A stretch of DNA of 64,000 nucleotides from Loxodes magnus (lineage: Eukaryota > Ciliophora > Karyorelictea > Loxodida > Loxodidae), in NCBI GenBank assembly GCA_946699065.1, contig CAMPDV010000010.1:1240001-1304000 (forward strand), read 5' to 3'. The notes below the pieces were generated by a model. The model saw nothing but the letters and a program-made list of their open reading frames with translations, ran no database searches and was not told the origin of the DNA. The position numbers and the translations under genes were made by a program. Below are positions 12,001 to 27,000 of this stretch, one piece after another (the stretch's first letter is position 1; every line of letters begins with the position of its first letter).

Positions 12001-15000
12001 TACACTGTAAACCCTTAATGACTAAATATAGTTTCAACTAGAAAATTAACCAGACTATTGGTAATTGGTTTTATAATATGACTATCCTTTTAGCGAGTTA
12101 TTTAAAAATAAGACATAAGTTATTCTTCAGCATACTGCCTAATAAGTATAACATATAAACTTACTAATCTATTTTAAGCCAACCTCTATAAACAATACCA
12201 AGTATCCTATTTTAAGGGTGTAATATGAATTATCATAATAAACTTAACTTTATTCGATTTTTCATACATCAACGAAAACTCTCAAGAATTGTCTGGCTAC
12301 TTTAAGTTTTGATATTAGTATTACGTTGCTAAATATTAAGCTGACTTGTATTTAAATAAATGAACTACTATTGGAATAAACTGGGGAAACTTAGTTACTT
12401 TGGGCCTGAGAATATGTTTTGGCTTTTGGGAGAAATGTGCGAATTGTGAAGATATTGTAATGCCGTTTCCTTATGAAGTCACTAATTAAAGCCAAAACTA
12501 CTATTATAGATATGGTAGTGATGAATAGTTCAGTCTTTAGAATATTGGGCTGATTTTTGAGCCAAGAGTATCATATATCTAAAACTATTTTACTCCTTAT
12601 GATATTGAGTATAAAACTATTTACTCTCCATGCTATTATTCCTGCTTCGGAATGCTTTGCTTTGATGGTAACGTAACTCTAGATTGTATTGACTGATGTA
12701 TTGATCCACTTTGCAAGACATGTGATAGAAAAACGAGCATATGCACTTAATGTACTGATAATGCATACTTCAAATATGAAACTGATACAGAATATAAAGA
12801 TGAAGTATTAAAAGAACTTCGCTAATGCACCTGTATTGATGGGTATGTATAAGGCTTTAGGAAATGTGAGAAAGAAACTAATTAACCTCAAATAAAGAAT
12901 TGGATTTCTCATAAGACTTAGCTATTTGAAAGAAATGACAAGTGACAATACTGATAAATTTGGATATGCATGTGACTAAAGCGCTTATTTAAATTCTCTA
13001 TAATGTATCGAATTCCTTGGTATGATTTATTTACTCAGTGATGCCACTAACAACATAATCTCACTCAAAAATTAAAACAGTTCTATTATAGATTTATAAC
13101 TAATATATGATTATAGCTAATAGTTCTTCTATATATAATAAGAAGAGAAAATCAAGTATTAAGTTAGTGCAAATCTAACTAAACATTTATGAACTTCTAT
13201 TTATATGTCAATCTGCTTAAAAGTAAATACTACTACTATAATTTTTGCTTTGCTTAAGAAGAAGCTTAGTGCACAACCATCAAATATAATTATACTTGGA
13301 TTTTCAAATAGTAGAATTATACTGTAACCATGGGAAATTAGCCTTGCGACTCAAAAGATAGACTCAGAATTGCTCAGTTCTTTTTGGCTTCTAGTTATGA
13401 AACTAACTAGCAAACTTGATTCAATGCATCTCATCTACTTTATTTCCATGATAAAGGTAATTGCAGTTTTAGTTAATAAGTCATTGGAAATTTCAAGGCA
13501 ACATCATCATACACTAGCTGCTAGTAAACGTAATTAAAAAATATTAGATTTGAGCCATAATTGGTACAAGCTACTGTATACTAAAGATAGTGGTCTGAAA
13601 GAAAATGAGATATTAATATGGCCTTCTGATTCATTATTTAAGCAGTTTAATTGAAATGTCCAAGATATGTTTGTTGTCTTTTATATTGAGTTTTTAAAAG
13701 ACTGAACTAAACTGACCGACACTGCTAAGGTTTCTCTCTTTTAAATCAGTTCAAACAATAATTGCCTCCTTGAGCTAACTTACAACACTTAAAAATTTGA
13801 ATTGATGCATAAAAATCTTGACAATTCCTATTATTTAAGCATAACGAGTTATGTTAACTAATCAGGCCATTTTTCTATAGCTATAAGAGTTGATGAAACC
13901 ATATCTCCCTTTTAAATCATGCTTTGTGTTTCTAAGTTTAAATCTACAAATGATCAAACGTGCGTAAGTGCTTAAAATAACAATGTTAGCTTAGCTCAAA
14001 TTAAGAGAAATAAAATGTCTTATTTTAAGTTTGGATCAGTTGAGAATACTCCTTTATAAAGCGTTATAAAAATAACGGATATCATTTTTAATTTATTTGA
14101 TGCAACCTATAAAAATATAACTTCTGTTAAAGACTTTATGTCTACTATGTCATCTTGTGATATATAATTGTTTACTAAAGGGAAATGCTTCACACCTTAA
14201 AAGGATGACTATTACTATGATATTGATATTAGTGCTTAAAACCAAATTAACTTAGAATCTACTACGATTTATGATGCTAATAACAACTTTTAATCAGCCA
14301 ATTGGTCCTTCAGCTTCTGGAAAATGGGATATACCTCTGAGAACTTCGACTAATGGATATTAAGAATGTCTAAGATAACCCCTGCTTAAACTTAACTTTT
14401 ATTAGGATTAGGACAGAATTCCAGCTATCATTTTTAAGTCTAATTGCTACCATAACAGTCCCTATAGGTGTTTCGCTGTGGGTTGATAATTAGCTTAAGG
14501 AAATGGTGAGTGAAGACAGCAGAATTCTGCATGATGCTTGAGAATATATAGCTGTAAGGTGTTTGCCAAAGCTAAATGTGATAAAAATATTTAGATAAAG
14601 TTGGACTGACTAGGATAATAGTTGATATGCTTACACTTAGACTAACCTTAATTTAAAGAATACATTTACCAATGTCTCAAGAACTGCTTATTACTAAATA
14701 TACAAAGCTGATTCTTACTAAAATTCTCTCTATCCGAACATCAAAAACTTTTATGGAGAAATTTGAAAGTTAAAGCACTTTCCTCAATACTGCTTCAATA
14801 AAGAATAGTTTCAATTATTTAGAGAAACAGATAAGGGGAATTTTTAAGGCTAGTATGGAATTTATGAATATCAAGATAGAATAGAATACTTGACAGGAGT
14901 TTTCAACTTACACGAAGTTCATAACTCAATCAACTTGTTTAAAAAGACTATATGAGGATCAGCTTAAGTTAACTTAAGACTAATCTGGAAACTTAGAAAC

Positions 15001-18000
15001 TAAAAAATAGCAAACCTGGGTTTTCTGGGCTAAGTTTTAGAATATAAAGACTGATAGAAATAGATTACTCCTACAATTTTCTAATAATCTAAACGATCCT
15101 ACAAGCACTGGATATAAAATTCCTTTAATATATCTTAGTAATCAATATTACGTTCTTGAATATAACGCTGACGGAAAGGAATATAAGCTTGAATTAAATC
15201 ACTAAGTAAAGCCAGAGCAACCTCATCTTATTTCATTCTAAAGATGTATACTAACTAGTTACAATTATATCAAGTTATGTGTTGTGGCCTATGATAGCAT
15301 ATTCAGCAGCATAAAATGCATTTCTTAAAGAATAAATCAGATAACTGCAATATATAAGGATAGTTTTAAAATACAATTTTCTGAAGACTTAGGATAGAAT
15401 AAAGACTTCATACCTTACTAAGGATGACTTACTTAGTTTAAACTCTATAGTAACTGCTTGATGCTACAGTAAATTTAGTAAATTTTTGATAAAAGGGAAT
15501 GTAACTATATGTGCAACTATTATGGTGACTCTTTGAACTCTAACTTGCCAGCAAATTAAAGCTGCTACGGAATTGGAGATTCAGATTGCTAGAATTTTTA
15601 GCCTATTTTAAATTCCATTTTCAGTCTTAATGAAGTAAGATGAACTTAAGACAATTAACTAAAATGGGAGAAATCTTAAGTATAGCAGAGAATAACACAA
15701 AGCCAGCAAGATGAGTTTTATCATATAGTATTCTGAATGAAAATAACTAATTTGGATTAAGATACGAACTACACTATAATTTAAGTATCAAATGATTAAA
15801 ACATTTATGCTTAGGTTATTATATCCAGGTCGTATAACTAAAGCGCAAATATTTCCATGAACTCATTAACTCTAATAAACAAAGGAGTTCGTTTATTTTC
15901 GTTCCAAAGCCTTCCTATAAATTATTAAGTTTAGAACTAATGGATGTTCTTTAGATTGTAAGGATAAAATATTAGTGATTATTATAATTTGAAAGTAGAG
16001 CTTAACGATGCTGATCTTAAGTAAATATTTTAAGTAGAAGGAAAAATTCCTATGAGCTAGGCAAGTGTTTTGCTTCCTTATAAGCAATCTTCATATATTA
16101 TAGAAGTGTTTCCACTTTACAACAACAAGAGATTGTATGGCTAAGTTTTGAACGCTATGCTTTTGAATAAATATATTTCAAACGAAGTTCTAAAAATAAC
16201 TAATAACTAGGACTAAAAATGCATATCTAACTGTTAGAAATGCAATTCAACTGAAATCAGTTTATGTTAAACCTGCAAAAATAGTTACGTAGCATGGTAT
16301 AAGGAAAATTATTGCTATCCATGTCATCCTAATATTAATCCATAGAGTTGTTCCTATGTAACAGCTTTAGATTAATTTACACATGGTTGCCTAAATGGTA
16401 TTAATAAGTATCTTAACGGTAATTGCGAAGCAAAATGTTCTGAAACTACCTTCGAAAACTCTTAAAAAATTTGTGAAACTTGTTACTTTAATTGCTACTC
16501 ATGTAAAGGAAGGAATATTGACGACTGCTTATCCTGCAAAAGCGGGTTTTTCTTGAACTATAAAGCAGGATTATTAAATGGAGAATGTGACGCTGAATGT
16601 CTTCCAGGTAGCTTTAAAAATTTCTAGACATAAATCTGCTTTTCTTGTAATTAAATTTGCTTAAATTGCATTATCTCTCCAACTTAATGTACTTCTTGTG
16701 ACAGTTCAAAGTATTTTTATTAGGCAGTGTTAAATTATCCTTATCCTTGCTAATGTTTTGCATAATATTAACTCGATGAAAATTGGCAATGTAACTATAA
16801 GGGATTATGGGATAGTTGCTAAGGGGAAAAGAACATAAAAGAAAATATTAAAATTATCCATCTAAACAGCGAAACACTATACAGCTAATATCCCTCAGCT
16901 GCTGCAACTTAATAGATTGGCGAGGTTATAGATGAATATACAAATCTAGATGGATTTTCATTTACTACTTACATCAAAATAACTTCTCCAAATAAGAATG
17001 TTGTATTTCACATTGGAAACTAAAATATTACTATGATACAAATTCTAATTGATTCTACTTATATTTATGTTGAAAACAACGAGGAGAAAAGAAAAATGTA
17101 CTACCAAAGTTAGTAAAATCCCATTCTTAGCCAATGAGGTGTATTAGGAGTTTCTATTTGCTAGACTTCTGCTTAGTCAGGCAAAAATGAGCTCTAGGTA
17201 TTTTTCACAATGCTTAATTTCAACTGATGTCCTTATAATATTTCACTTCCTTTCAAGTTTGACTCTAAAATATTGCAGGATTATTAGATAAGCTTAGGAC
17301 AAAATTTGAATGGAGAAACTATGTAGGGATTTATGGTTGACACTGTAATTTATACAAATGGATTTTGTGACTTATCACTAGAAAACATAATTTGATTAAA
17401 GAACTAGAATCCTTGCATCACTAAATGTAATGGAAATTGTAATCAATCACCTGCTATGAATGATTGCTTAATTACTTTGAGATGTCTTTAAATTAACACT
17501 TTCCAAGAACCTACCTTTTGAGCTCTTAATCCTCCATATATGCAGAACTCTTAGAAGCTTACGATAGGCACTCCTCTTAGTTCATATCTAAAAACTTAAA
17601 TAAAGTAGCCAGCCTTTGCTGGTTGGAGTATAAGTCTCTGAACTAAATTCAAATAATTACAGGTAGTAAATTTACTAGAGATTAATGAGTAAAGCTAGCC
17701 ATAATCTTTATTTATTAAGCTTGATGTGAATGCAAGCAAAATTGATGTTTCTTATACTTAAATTGATTCTATTACAAGTATCAAGTTTAATGAGTTAGAT
17801 GTTTGGTGGTATATCGCTTTCTCATGGTCAAATAATGAAATTGAATAAAGCGCAAATCAGAAGAAGTTTATTATATGCTTTAATAAGATAAATTCATGTG
17901 CTTATTGCGATTACGCCATTATGAGTCTTCCATTTCCAAGTTTCAATGCTTGGATTAGCGTAGGATATTCATTTTCTAGTAATAGTTAGCTTTTAATAGG

Positions 18001-21000
18001 TGAAACACTTGCTCCTAAGTTTTATGATTCATTACTATTAAAGAGCGATTAAGGAACTAAAGAAGCCATTATGAACTACTAGGTACTTAAGAGTCCTTGC
18101 TGATAGAACTGTACAGATGGTATATGTGAGTATGGAAATGCTGATGTTGATTCCTGTAAAAGAATGCATGGCCACTCACTTATAGCATATGCATTTAAAT
18201 ACTGGCCTAAAGCTGGAGTCTAAGAATTTAAAGGAAACAATCCTAATTTTTATGGCGATTAATTTGGTAGTAGCGAATTTTCCTTCATTTTTTGGGTTAA
18301 CAGCTAGTCAACAGTAAAAGTACTCTATAAATATTTCGTGGTTATCAACAATATGAACTAGACATTCTTCACAATAAGTAATTATAATTTATCTTATTAA
18401 GCTTCAATCCTCACTGACTAAAAAAATCAATTTTAAACAGTGGAACTTAGCATGTCAGATATATATGCTTATACTGGAATTGGATTCTCCGTAGTTAGAA
18501 ATATAACAACTAGTGAGTACAATCTTAAACTATGTGTACATATATTCAATACTTATATCTTTAATTGCGAGAACAAGTCAATTAGTGGAATACCTATATC
18601 TTTTAAGAGGTCCTAGAATTACTCGATTTAAATAGGATCAGATTCTTAAGTTCTTAATCAAAACTAGTATCTGGGAGTTACTGATCTTGCATTCTATAGT
18701 CATTATTCACTAAATTAGTCAGAAATTTTTAACCGTCTCGCTTATAATAATTCATGCACTGCAAACTGTAAGGAAAAATGCTAAGGACCAGAACTAAGTA
18801 GCTGTTATTATTTATTTTTTGAGGTTGAGAATTTAAATTAGCATAAGTAATAAAGCTTTAAGAAATTTCTCTTAAGTGATATTTAAGGCTTTAATGCTAC
18901 TTCCTATTTCAACTAATCTGATTACTCTATTACCTTTTGGAATGTAGATGACGTTGGATAGTATGGCAATTTTGTTTAGTTAGCAGTTTTTTGAAACTCC
19001 AATGAAGATTATACATCAATATAATTAGACTATTAGAACTAAAGAGCAGTCATTAAGTATAGAAAAGGGAATGAAATAGTTAGAAATTATATTTCTATTA
19101 ATCTCAAGATTAGTTACTGAAAGTTCCTATGCTTCGTATTTTACAACTCAATATAGTAAGTATAACTTTATTCCGGAGACTGGAATGGAACTTAGTTGTA
19201 AATGTCATTTGTGACGATGTAGTCTGTATAGCTCTTAAAAACTAATACCTAAGTAACGTAGATTTATATTGGAGGCTTCTTGTACAATGATATAAATGAA
19301 ACTAACAAATTAGGTAAGATATAGAATGCAAGATTTTGGTATAGAGGAAGTTTAACAATCCAATAAGTCTAATTACTCTATCAAACCAGTTAAATCTGTG
19401 ATATTAACTGCCTTTAATGCTTTGGCCCTTTAAGTGAAAACTGCGATGTTTCTTACATAGATCAAAACTAGTTGATAGATAGGCACATTTCAAAGAGTTT
19501 GTATGAAAAGAAGGATGTAAGCTTTATAGCTGAAAGACTTAATTAGAAACTTCTTAATTATACAGATTATACTATAACTTCATGGATCAGGGCTTTTGAT
19601 TTCCCTTATGAAGGATAAAATTTCCTTCTTTATGAATTCAGTTACTTAGATTCCGATAAAGTATGCTCAAAATCAAGATCCAGTCCTCTTCTAAGCTTGA
19701 CTAAAATAAACGGTTCTTTATATTATTCAATGAGTGTTACATATGAAAGCGATAAAGCTCCTTGTTCAATTCAAAACCTTTTCCAAGCTCCTTTAGTTAA
19801 AGAAAAGCCTCATTTGCTAGTCTCATAAGTCTGTAAAAGCACAGGCTTCATAAGAAACTTTATTCTAACTTAGGATGGAAAAGAAAAGTCTAGTTAAGGA
19901 CTGTAAATATCTAGCTACATAGATAGTATTTCTAACTTTATATCCCAATAAAATGAGCAGTAGATGTAAATAACTTTATCCTAAAGTAATTCAGTTTTGG
20001 GTGATGTTTTCAAAGGTTTTATATCAGATATGAGAGTCTTTAAGCAATGCTTGAACGAGTAATAGCTATACTAACTTTTATAATAGGTGGATTGTCATTC
20101 TAGCTGTTCTTCTTGTTTTGGGGTAAGTAATAGAGAATGCAATAACTTTATATACCTCAATTTACTTGCCAAAGATAGCGACTAGATATCTGAAGCTACA
20201 TAATGAAATTATATTAGCATAGATTATATTGAATCATACTCTAGAAGATTTCCTTTTGAAGACTGAACTCTTGGTTTCTGAGTAAAAAGAACTGATAGTG
20301 ATATTAAATCAAAGTAGAACTTATTTAAGTTATATGATTCCTTTTAAGTAATTGCTTAAATCTCTAGTATAGAAAACTGTTATGTGGATCCATGTGAATA
20401 TAGGATGGAAATAAAAACCAGTACTAATATTTGGATATATACAAACTAATAGCAGCATTCAGCTTTTGTTAATAAGGAACTCTTCATAGCAATGGTTAAC
20501 TAAAAAAGTTCTCAGTACAAGCAGTTCGCTATTTATTATGGTGCTAGAGGAACAACTTAGCTCAATAGTTAAGTTTCAAGTCTATCTGCATAGAGTATTG
20601 ACTTTAATTTATCACCTAAAGTGACTTTGCTAGGAAGCTAAAGCGAAGTTAAATCAGCCAGTGGATAAATATATGATATGAGGCTTTATTCTTCTGCTTT
20701 AAATTAATCCTAAATATAGAGTATATTTTAGGATAATTAATGTTCAGAAGTATGCTTAGTTTGCCAGGCAAATATGTGCTAGGAGTGTATTGAGGGATAT
20801 TTCTTGCTTAAAGGTTAATGCTTCCTTTGCTGCTAAGGAGCTAAATCTTGTTCTGGTGTAAGTTGCGACAAAATTTCTAGCTGTTAAGATGGAATGTTTC
20901 TATAATAAAGACCCAATGCTAGTAGTTGCGTTTATTAGTGTGATGATAAATACGAAAAAGATTACTAGAATTTGATTTGCATTATATCTCAGCAAGGAAA

Positions 21001-24000
21001 TTCAGAAGAAAACCCTTAAATTATTCATGTCTCAGCTTCTTACAATCCTAGCTTGTAAATTAAAAACGGAAGTGCTTAAAATCCCTTTAGAACCTTATAA
21101 GAAGCTCTAGTAGAGCATGCTATAATATCAAAGTATTGTATAATATATTTATCTCCTGAGGTTCATAAAGTAGACAAATATATATACAGCAATGGAATCC
21201 ATATTTACAACCTTCTTACTAACCAAATGAACAATTAGTTCTTTAATTTTTTAAAGATAGCAACATTCGACTGCTTCAACTAAAGCATCTCCACAATGTG
21301 TCCTCATAATATTCTAGAAAGAGCTGAGTTATAAATTATGGACCCTATGGTTAATTTCCAGGTTAATAAGAAAAACAAAGTTTTCCATTTAGAAAATTTG
21401 ATCATAGATGGATCTAAATAGCTTTCAGCTTAATGCATACCTCTTTCTACCTCAAAAGTTACAGTTGAAGATAAAGAGCTAATAGATTGCAATTAATATT
21501 AATAAACTAGTCTAATTTCAATAAATAGTGGAACTCTCTAGCTGGTTAATGTGACTATTAAAAACATAGTAAATCAATTTGAGAGTCATATTAAGTGTGT
21601 TGACTCTGAAGTTTATTTATATGATGTTGATTTCTATAATTTAGAGGCTTCAAAGTCAGTTATTTGATTTTCTAGCGCTTTGCCTAATTAGACTCCTAAT
21701 AACTTTACCTTTCAAAGTGGTTCAGTTATCTAGATTAATAAAATGATGAAAGTATCAGATAACTTCATCCAGTTTGGATTCTTATCTATCTAAAGTGCAT
21801 TCTAAATAACAATTTAGGATGTCTAGATGACTCAGAACTTCATGCTATTTTCATAGCAGTCAGACTTTCAAGAGTTTTCCATGATTTTAATACGAAACTT
21901 TCAGGAGATTTATGTAGACTAATTGACTTTCATTAATAACATGGGTATCGCATCTCCCTTATCAATAAAATCTGAAGAGTAAACTAAAGCTATTCAATCC
22001 ATTAAAATATCAAGTTCAGTATTCAAGGAGAATTTGGGATATATTAATTCAAATGTGCTATTTATCCAAGTAAACAAAGAAGACATTTTCATCTAAATCT
22101 CCAACTGTTCTTTCTTAGATAATTTTTCTCCTATAGGAACTTAAGTAGGTGCGCTTAATATAATAAACTAGAATAGTATAGAAAAACTAAAGCAAGCTAG
22201 AGTAGTAATAGAGAATACCTATTTCATAAATAACAAAGGGCATTCTAACTCTAGTGCAGTGTATATCTAAAATTTCAATAACATAACTTTAACTGAACTA
22301 ATATTCGAAAACAACTCCTTTTATAACTTTTAAGACCTACCTAATGGTTTCTGATCACTGGACTTCTAATCTATAAACTTTACTGCTTTACAATAAGAAA
22401 AAAGTGAATGTAGTGGAACTTTAGTTATCAATACTTAATCGAAAATTATAAAAATATCAGATTTAATTTTCGAAAATAATGCTTGTAAGTCTGATAAGGC
22501 AAGCTCTACAGTAGCTGCGCTGAATATATAATAGACTATAAATGAAGTTTATTTGAAAAATGTAGCATTTATTAATAATATTGCTATAAACGGAAGCTTT
22601 GGAGCTGCTTTTGCTATATATGATGCTTAGGTTATTAGCATAAAGGAATGCGAATTTATTAGTAATATCAATATTAATGGCAGTGGATCTGCAATATTCG
22701 TGTCTCAGTATTCTCAGAATCCTTTAATTGATATTTCAAGATCTAATTTTGAAAAAAATTAAGCCTATAGAGGTGGTGCAATTTACGCTTACTTGAATAA
22801 AATAATAACAGATTAAGTAAACTTTTCATATAACTAAGCAATGGTAGCAGGTGGTATGTATATAATATTGCTTTCTAGTCAAAATAGCAATTCTATATAG
22901 TTGAAAAACACTAAGTTCTAAGGATAAAGTGCTAGCCAAGTAAGTGACATATATTTGCAAGCAAGTGAATAGCAGGCTAAAGTCAACTTGTAGATAAACA
23001 ATAGTGATTTCAACTATTCTCGCAGTAACTCAAGTGTCATACACATTCCTCATTAAATAATTCTAACTCCAAATAGCTATATAAACAGAACACTCTTCTA
23101 CATGTGCAACAACTTTTCCGAAATACTTAGATTGGAGTACCAAGATGGAAAACTAATAATAAACAATACTAATTGAATTTAAAACTTTTGGTTTAATTCA
23201 GTAGTTTACATTAAGTTTTCCACATATGGAAAGCAAAATGTATTCTTTGGTAATAATAAGTTCATTTAAGGCAAAGGAGACTACATAATGTAAATTCAAG
23301 AGACTACTTTACTTGGGTCAGCAGTAAGAACTTATAATTGTGAGTTTTTAAACAACACTGCTAAGGTCATTTAGATAAAGGATGGAAGTTTATATGACTT
23401 CAACTCTCTTTTTTAGGATAACCAACAGAAAACTACGAAAGGATCTGTACTTTTTTCAACCTAATCAATAGTATTGTTTAACTTTAGTAGATTTATTAGA
23501 AATTAAGCTTATAGAGGCAACTTATACTTAAACACCAATTCCAATTTAACTTTATTACATACAAGGTTTGAGAATAATTCTGTAATAGAGGAAGGAGGAA
23601 TTCTATATGTAGAGTCAGATAGCTTTGTAGTAGCTGAAGATTCTGTTTTCTATTAAAATATCGCTGAAAGTAGAGGATCTGTATTGTATATCTAAGGTTG
23701 TGATAAAACAGCTAGCGTGATAAAAGGAAGTTAATTAATTAAGAATTAAGGAAAGGATGGAACAATATGGTCTGTATATTCTAGAATCAATTTCATAGAT
23801 AATGAAATAATTGAGAATATTGGAGTCTTATCTTGTAGCTTCGTTATTGAGTTTTCAACAATTGAAATTACTAGGTGCAACTTTAGAAATTAGTCGTCAG
23901 GTATTGGAACTTACTTATATGTTGAATAAAGTGAATTGACTATTAAAGAAAGTCTTTTTGAGAACGGTTACGCCTAAATGTCAGGAGGTGCTATCTATTC

Positions 24001-27000
24001 TTCCGCCTCTGTCATTGATATCAGAAACTCATCTTTTACAAACTTAAAAGCAACTGAAAAGGGAGGAGTATTAGAAGCTTACGAATCAACTCTAAAACTG
24101 TCAAATAACATTTTCATAAATATATCATCTTCTAACTAGTAAGGAGCAATCACTATCTACAAATCTGATTTTTCATCCTTTAATGATTACTTCGCAAACT
24201 TTGAGCCTAATGCTATTTATGGACTATACTCCATATTTAGTATAGAGGGATCAAGATTTAGTAATGGTGGAAATAATTTTGCTCAAGGTGGAGCAATTTA
24301 TTCATAATCTTCAAAAAGTTTCGAGATTAAGAATTCAGACTTCTATTAAATATAAGCAAAGCAAGGCGGATGCTTGTATGTAACTTACTAAGTTGACCGA
24401 TAGAATCAGGATTGAGGAAATAGTCACTTTGCTAGTGGATGTCGTTTTAGAAAATGTTAAGCTGAAACTTATGGAGCAATTTATGCTAATAACATTAATT
24501 TTGAAATGAGATACAATATATTCGTAGAGAATACTGCTTATGGAGTCTTTTCTTAAGATTTAAGCGAAAAACCTACAGGTGGAGCTGTTAGTTTAAACTG
24601 TGACATTGAAAACTGCTAATATTCTATTACTAACTGCAGCTTCTACTTTAATATAGCTAATGAAAGCATTTAAGGTTCTGGAGGAGCAATATCCTGATAA
24701 GGTTCTATTCCTTAAATATAACCAGAAGTTAATTCTGACGAGTTTTGCGAATAATATCAAGGAAATTATGCTTTCTATGGATCAATTATTGGAGGACAAT
24801 CTGTATATTTACAAGAATGGAATAACTAAACAAAAGATAGTGTACTATGCTAAGATTTCAATTAAACTATCTTTACTTTGTAGGATCTTAAAAACTATAT
24901 TGATTTCACCTCAGAAATCCAGTATAAAAGTACCAAAACTAATGCTGGTGATGACTCAAGTACCAATAAGCATTCCTCTAATCATTAAACTTAAACTAAT
25001 AATCCCTCATAAAACAAAAGATTTAGATCTCTGTAATAAGAAAGTGAAAACAATACATAAGAGAATTATAAAATTACTCCAGGATCAGAAATAAATAGCT
25101 TATAATTTGCATTATACGATTATTATAAGTAAATCGTTAAAACAGACTCTAAGTCTAGTTTAGACTGAGTTGTATAGTAAAAAATCACTAAACTGAGTGT
25201 ATCTAGTGATAATGTAATCGCAGAGAATGGAATCTTTACAGTAAAAAATGTTTATATGGAAGGAGAACCAGGAACAGAACTTTAGATGCTATTCAAAACA
25301 AATGGCATTTCGCTTAAACTGAACTCATCTTCATAAGATTAGTATTAAACGACTATCAACTTGCCTATTAAATTACTAGATTGTGAAATAGGATAGAAAG
25401 TTGTGGACAAAGTGAAGTGTGAAGCATGTCCAAGAGGTTTTTATACAATCGAGCATAATTCTGTAACCTGTAACGAATGCATGAATAATGCAGTTTGCTA
25501 TGGATGGGCTATGATAGCGCCTAAGAACGGATATTGGAGATCCGATTTTATGACAGATGTAATTTAAGAATGTGATCGCAAAAAGTCTTGTTTAGGATAC
25601 TAAAAAACAGAAAAAGAGATTAATGAATATAATTAATGAATCAGAGCTTAAAGAGAAAAAGAGAATTAAAAGAGTTATTGGAAAGGCCTATGCATTACAG
25701 GCTATAAAGGAAATTTATGCAACGAGTGTGAATAGGGATATGAACGAACTTAAAACGAATGCTTAAAATGTCCAAATCCCATATCTAATCAAATTAAACT
25801 TTCTTTAGCTCTAATAATTATATTAACCATCATAAGCTATATTATCTGGTCGGTTATTGAAGCAAGTACTAAACCCTAAGATCTATTAAATGTGTACTTT
25901 AAAATATTTTTAAACTATTGCCATCTGATGCTTCTAGTTATGAGTTTTAATTTTAGATGACCAGATCTAATTCTAAAGCTTTTAAAATCACAGGAAAAGG
26001 CTGGAGGTGCAACATCTAATGTGTTATCGCCTTCCTGTCTTATTGAAGAATATAAAAGCAAAGATTCACTACATGTTTTCTACATTACCTTAGTAACAAT
26101 GATTATATTACCTGTTCTAATAATTGTAATTTCATTTATATTCTGGTCAATCATCTACTGCTTTAAGAAGCAAAAGCTTAATTTTAAGAATAACTATATT
26201 TGCACTTTAATTGTAGGGCTGTTTATAATTCACCCAAACGTGATTAAAGCATGCTTTGATTGCTTCAATTGTAGATAAATAAGAGAAAATACCTTTTATA
26301 TCTAACGTTACATGGATATTGAATGCTGAACATAAGAACATATAAAATGATCAATGATAGCTTTATCAGGCATTATAGCTTGGGGTTTTGGAATTCCTAC
26401 TATTATTTTTATATACCTCAAAAGATAAAGAGAGCATATCTTTTAAGTGAATTATAAAATTAGATTTGGCTACTTAACTTTAGGATACAAGCCTGAAAGA
26501 TGCTACTGGGAATTCATTATTCTATACCGTAAGATAGCAGTGGCTATAGTAGCTGTATTTATAACGAATTTGTCAGTTGATATAGCAGCTCTATTAGGAT
26601 TCGCTATCTGCTTGTTTTCATATTGGTTGAACGAATTAAAGAAACCATTTGTATCTGATGCTTTAAACTCTTTGGAATCTTAAAGCATATTAGTATCTGG
26701 AATATGTATGTATGCTTCTATTTTCTTTGTGATGGGTAGCACAAGCGATGTTGTTGATTTCATCTTCTTCTGTATCATTTTTTTCTTTGTTACCTAATTC
26801 ATTATCTAATGGTTTAGGCTACTTCTAAAAGAAATAGGAATCGCACTCCAATTAATTTCTTTCAACTGGTACCGATTATTGTGCTTCTGCTTCCACTAAA
26901 AAGTTAGACTGAATGATGTAGTATGGGCATGGGAAGAATAGGAAAAATAAGAAGCAGTTTTAAAAGTAAAACAGTAGATAAGCAGAATAGAGAGAAAGTA

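Noticed and set aside
24660-25094. Separate 144-codon plus-strand gene
   Set aside because: Different phase from the giant frame, which is continuous with beta-helix and Cys-rich motifs here. The short frame has no domain.
26021-26683. Two short plus-strand membrane-protein genes
   Set aside because: They are fragments of the giant gene's membrane region, split only because TAA/TAG were read as stops.
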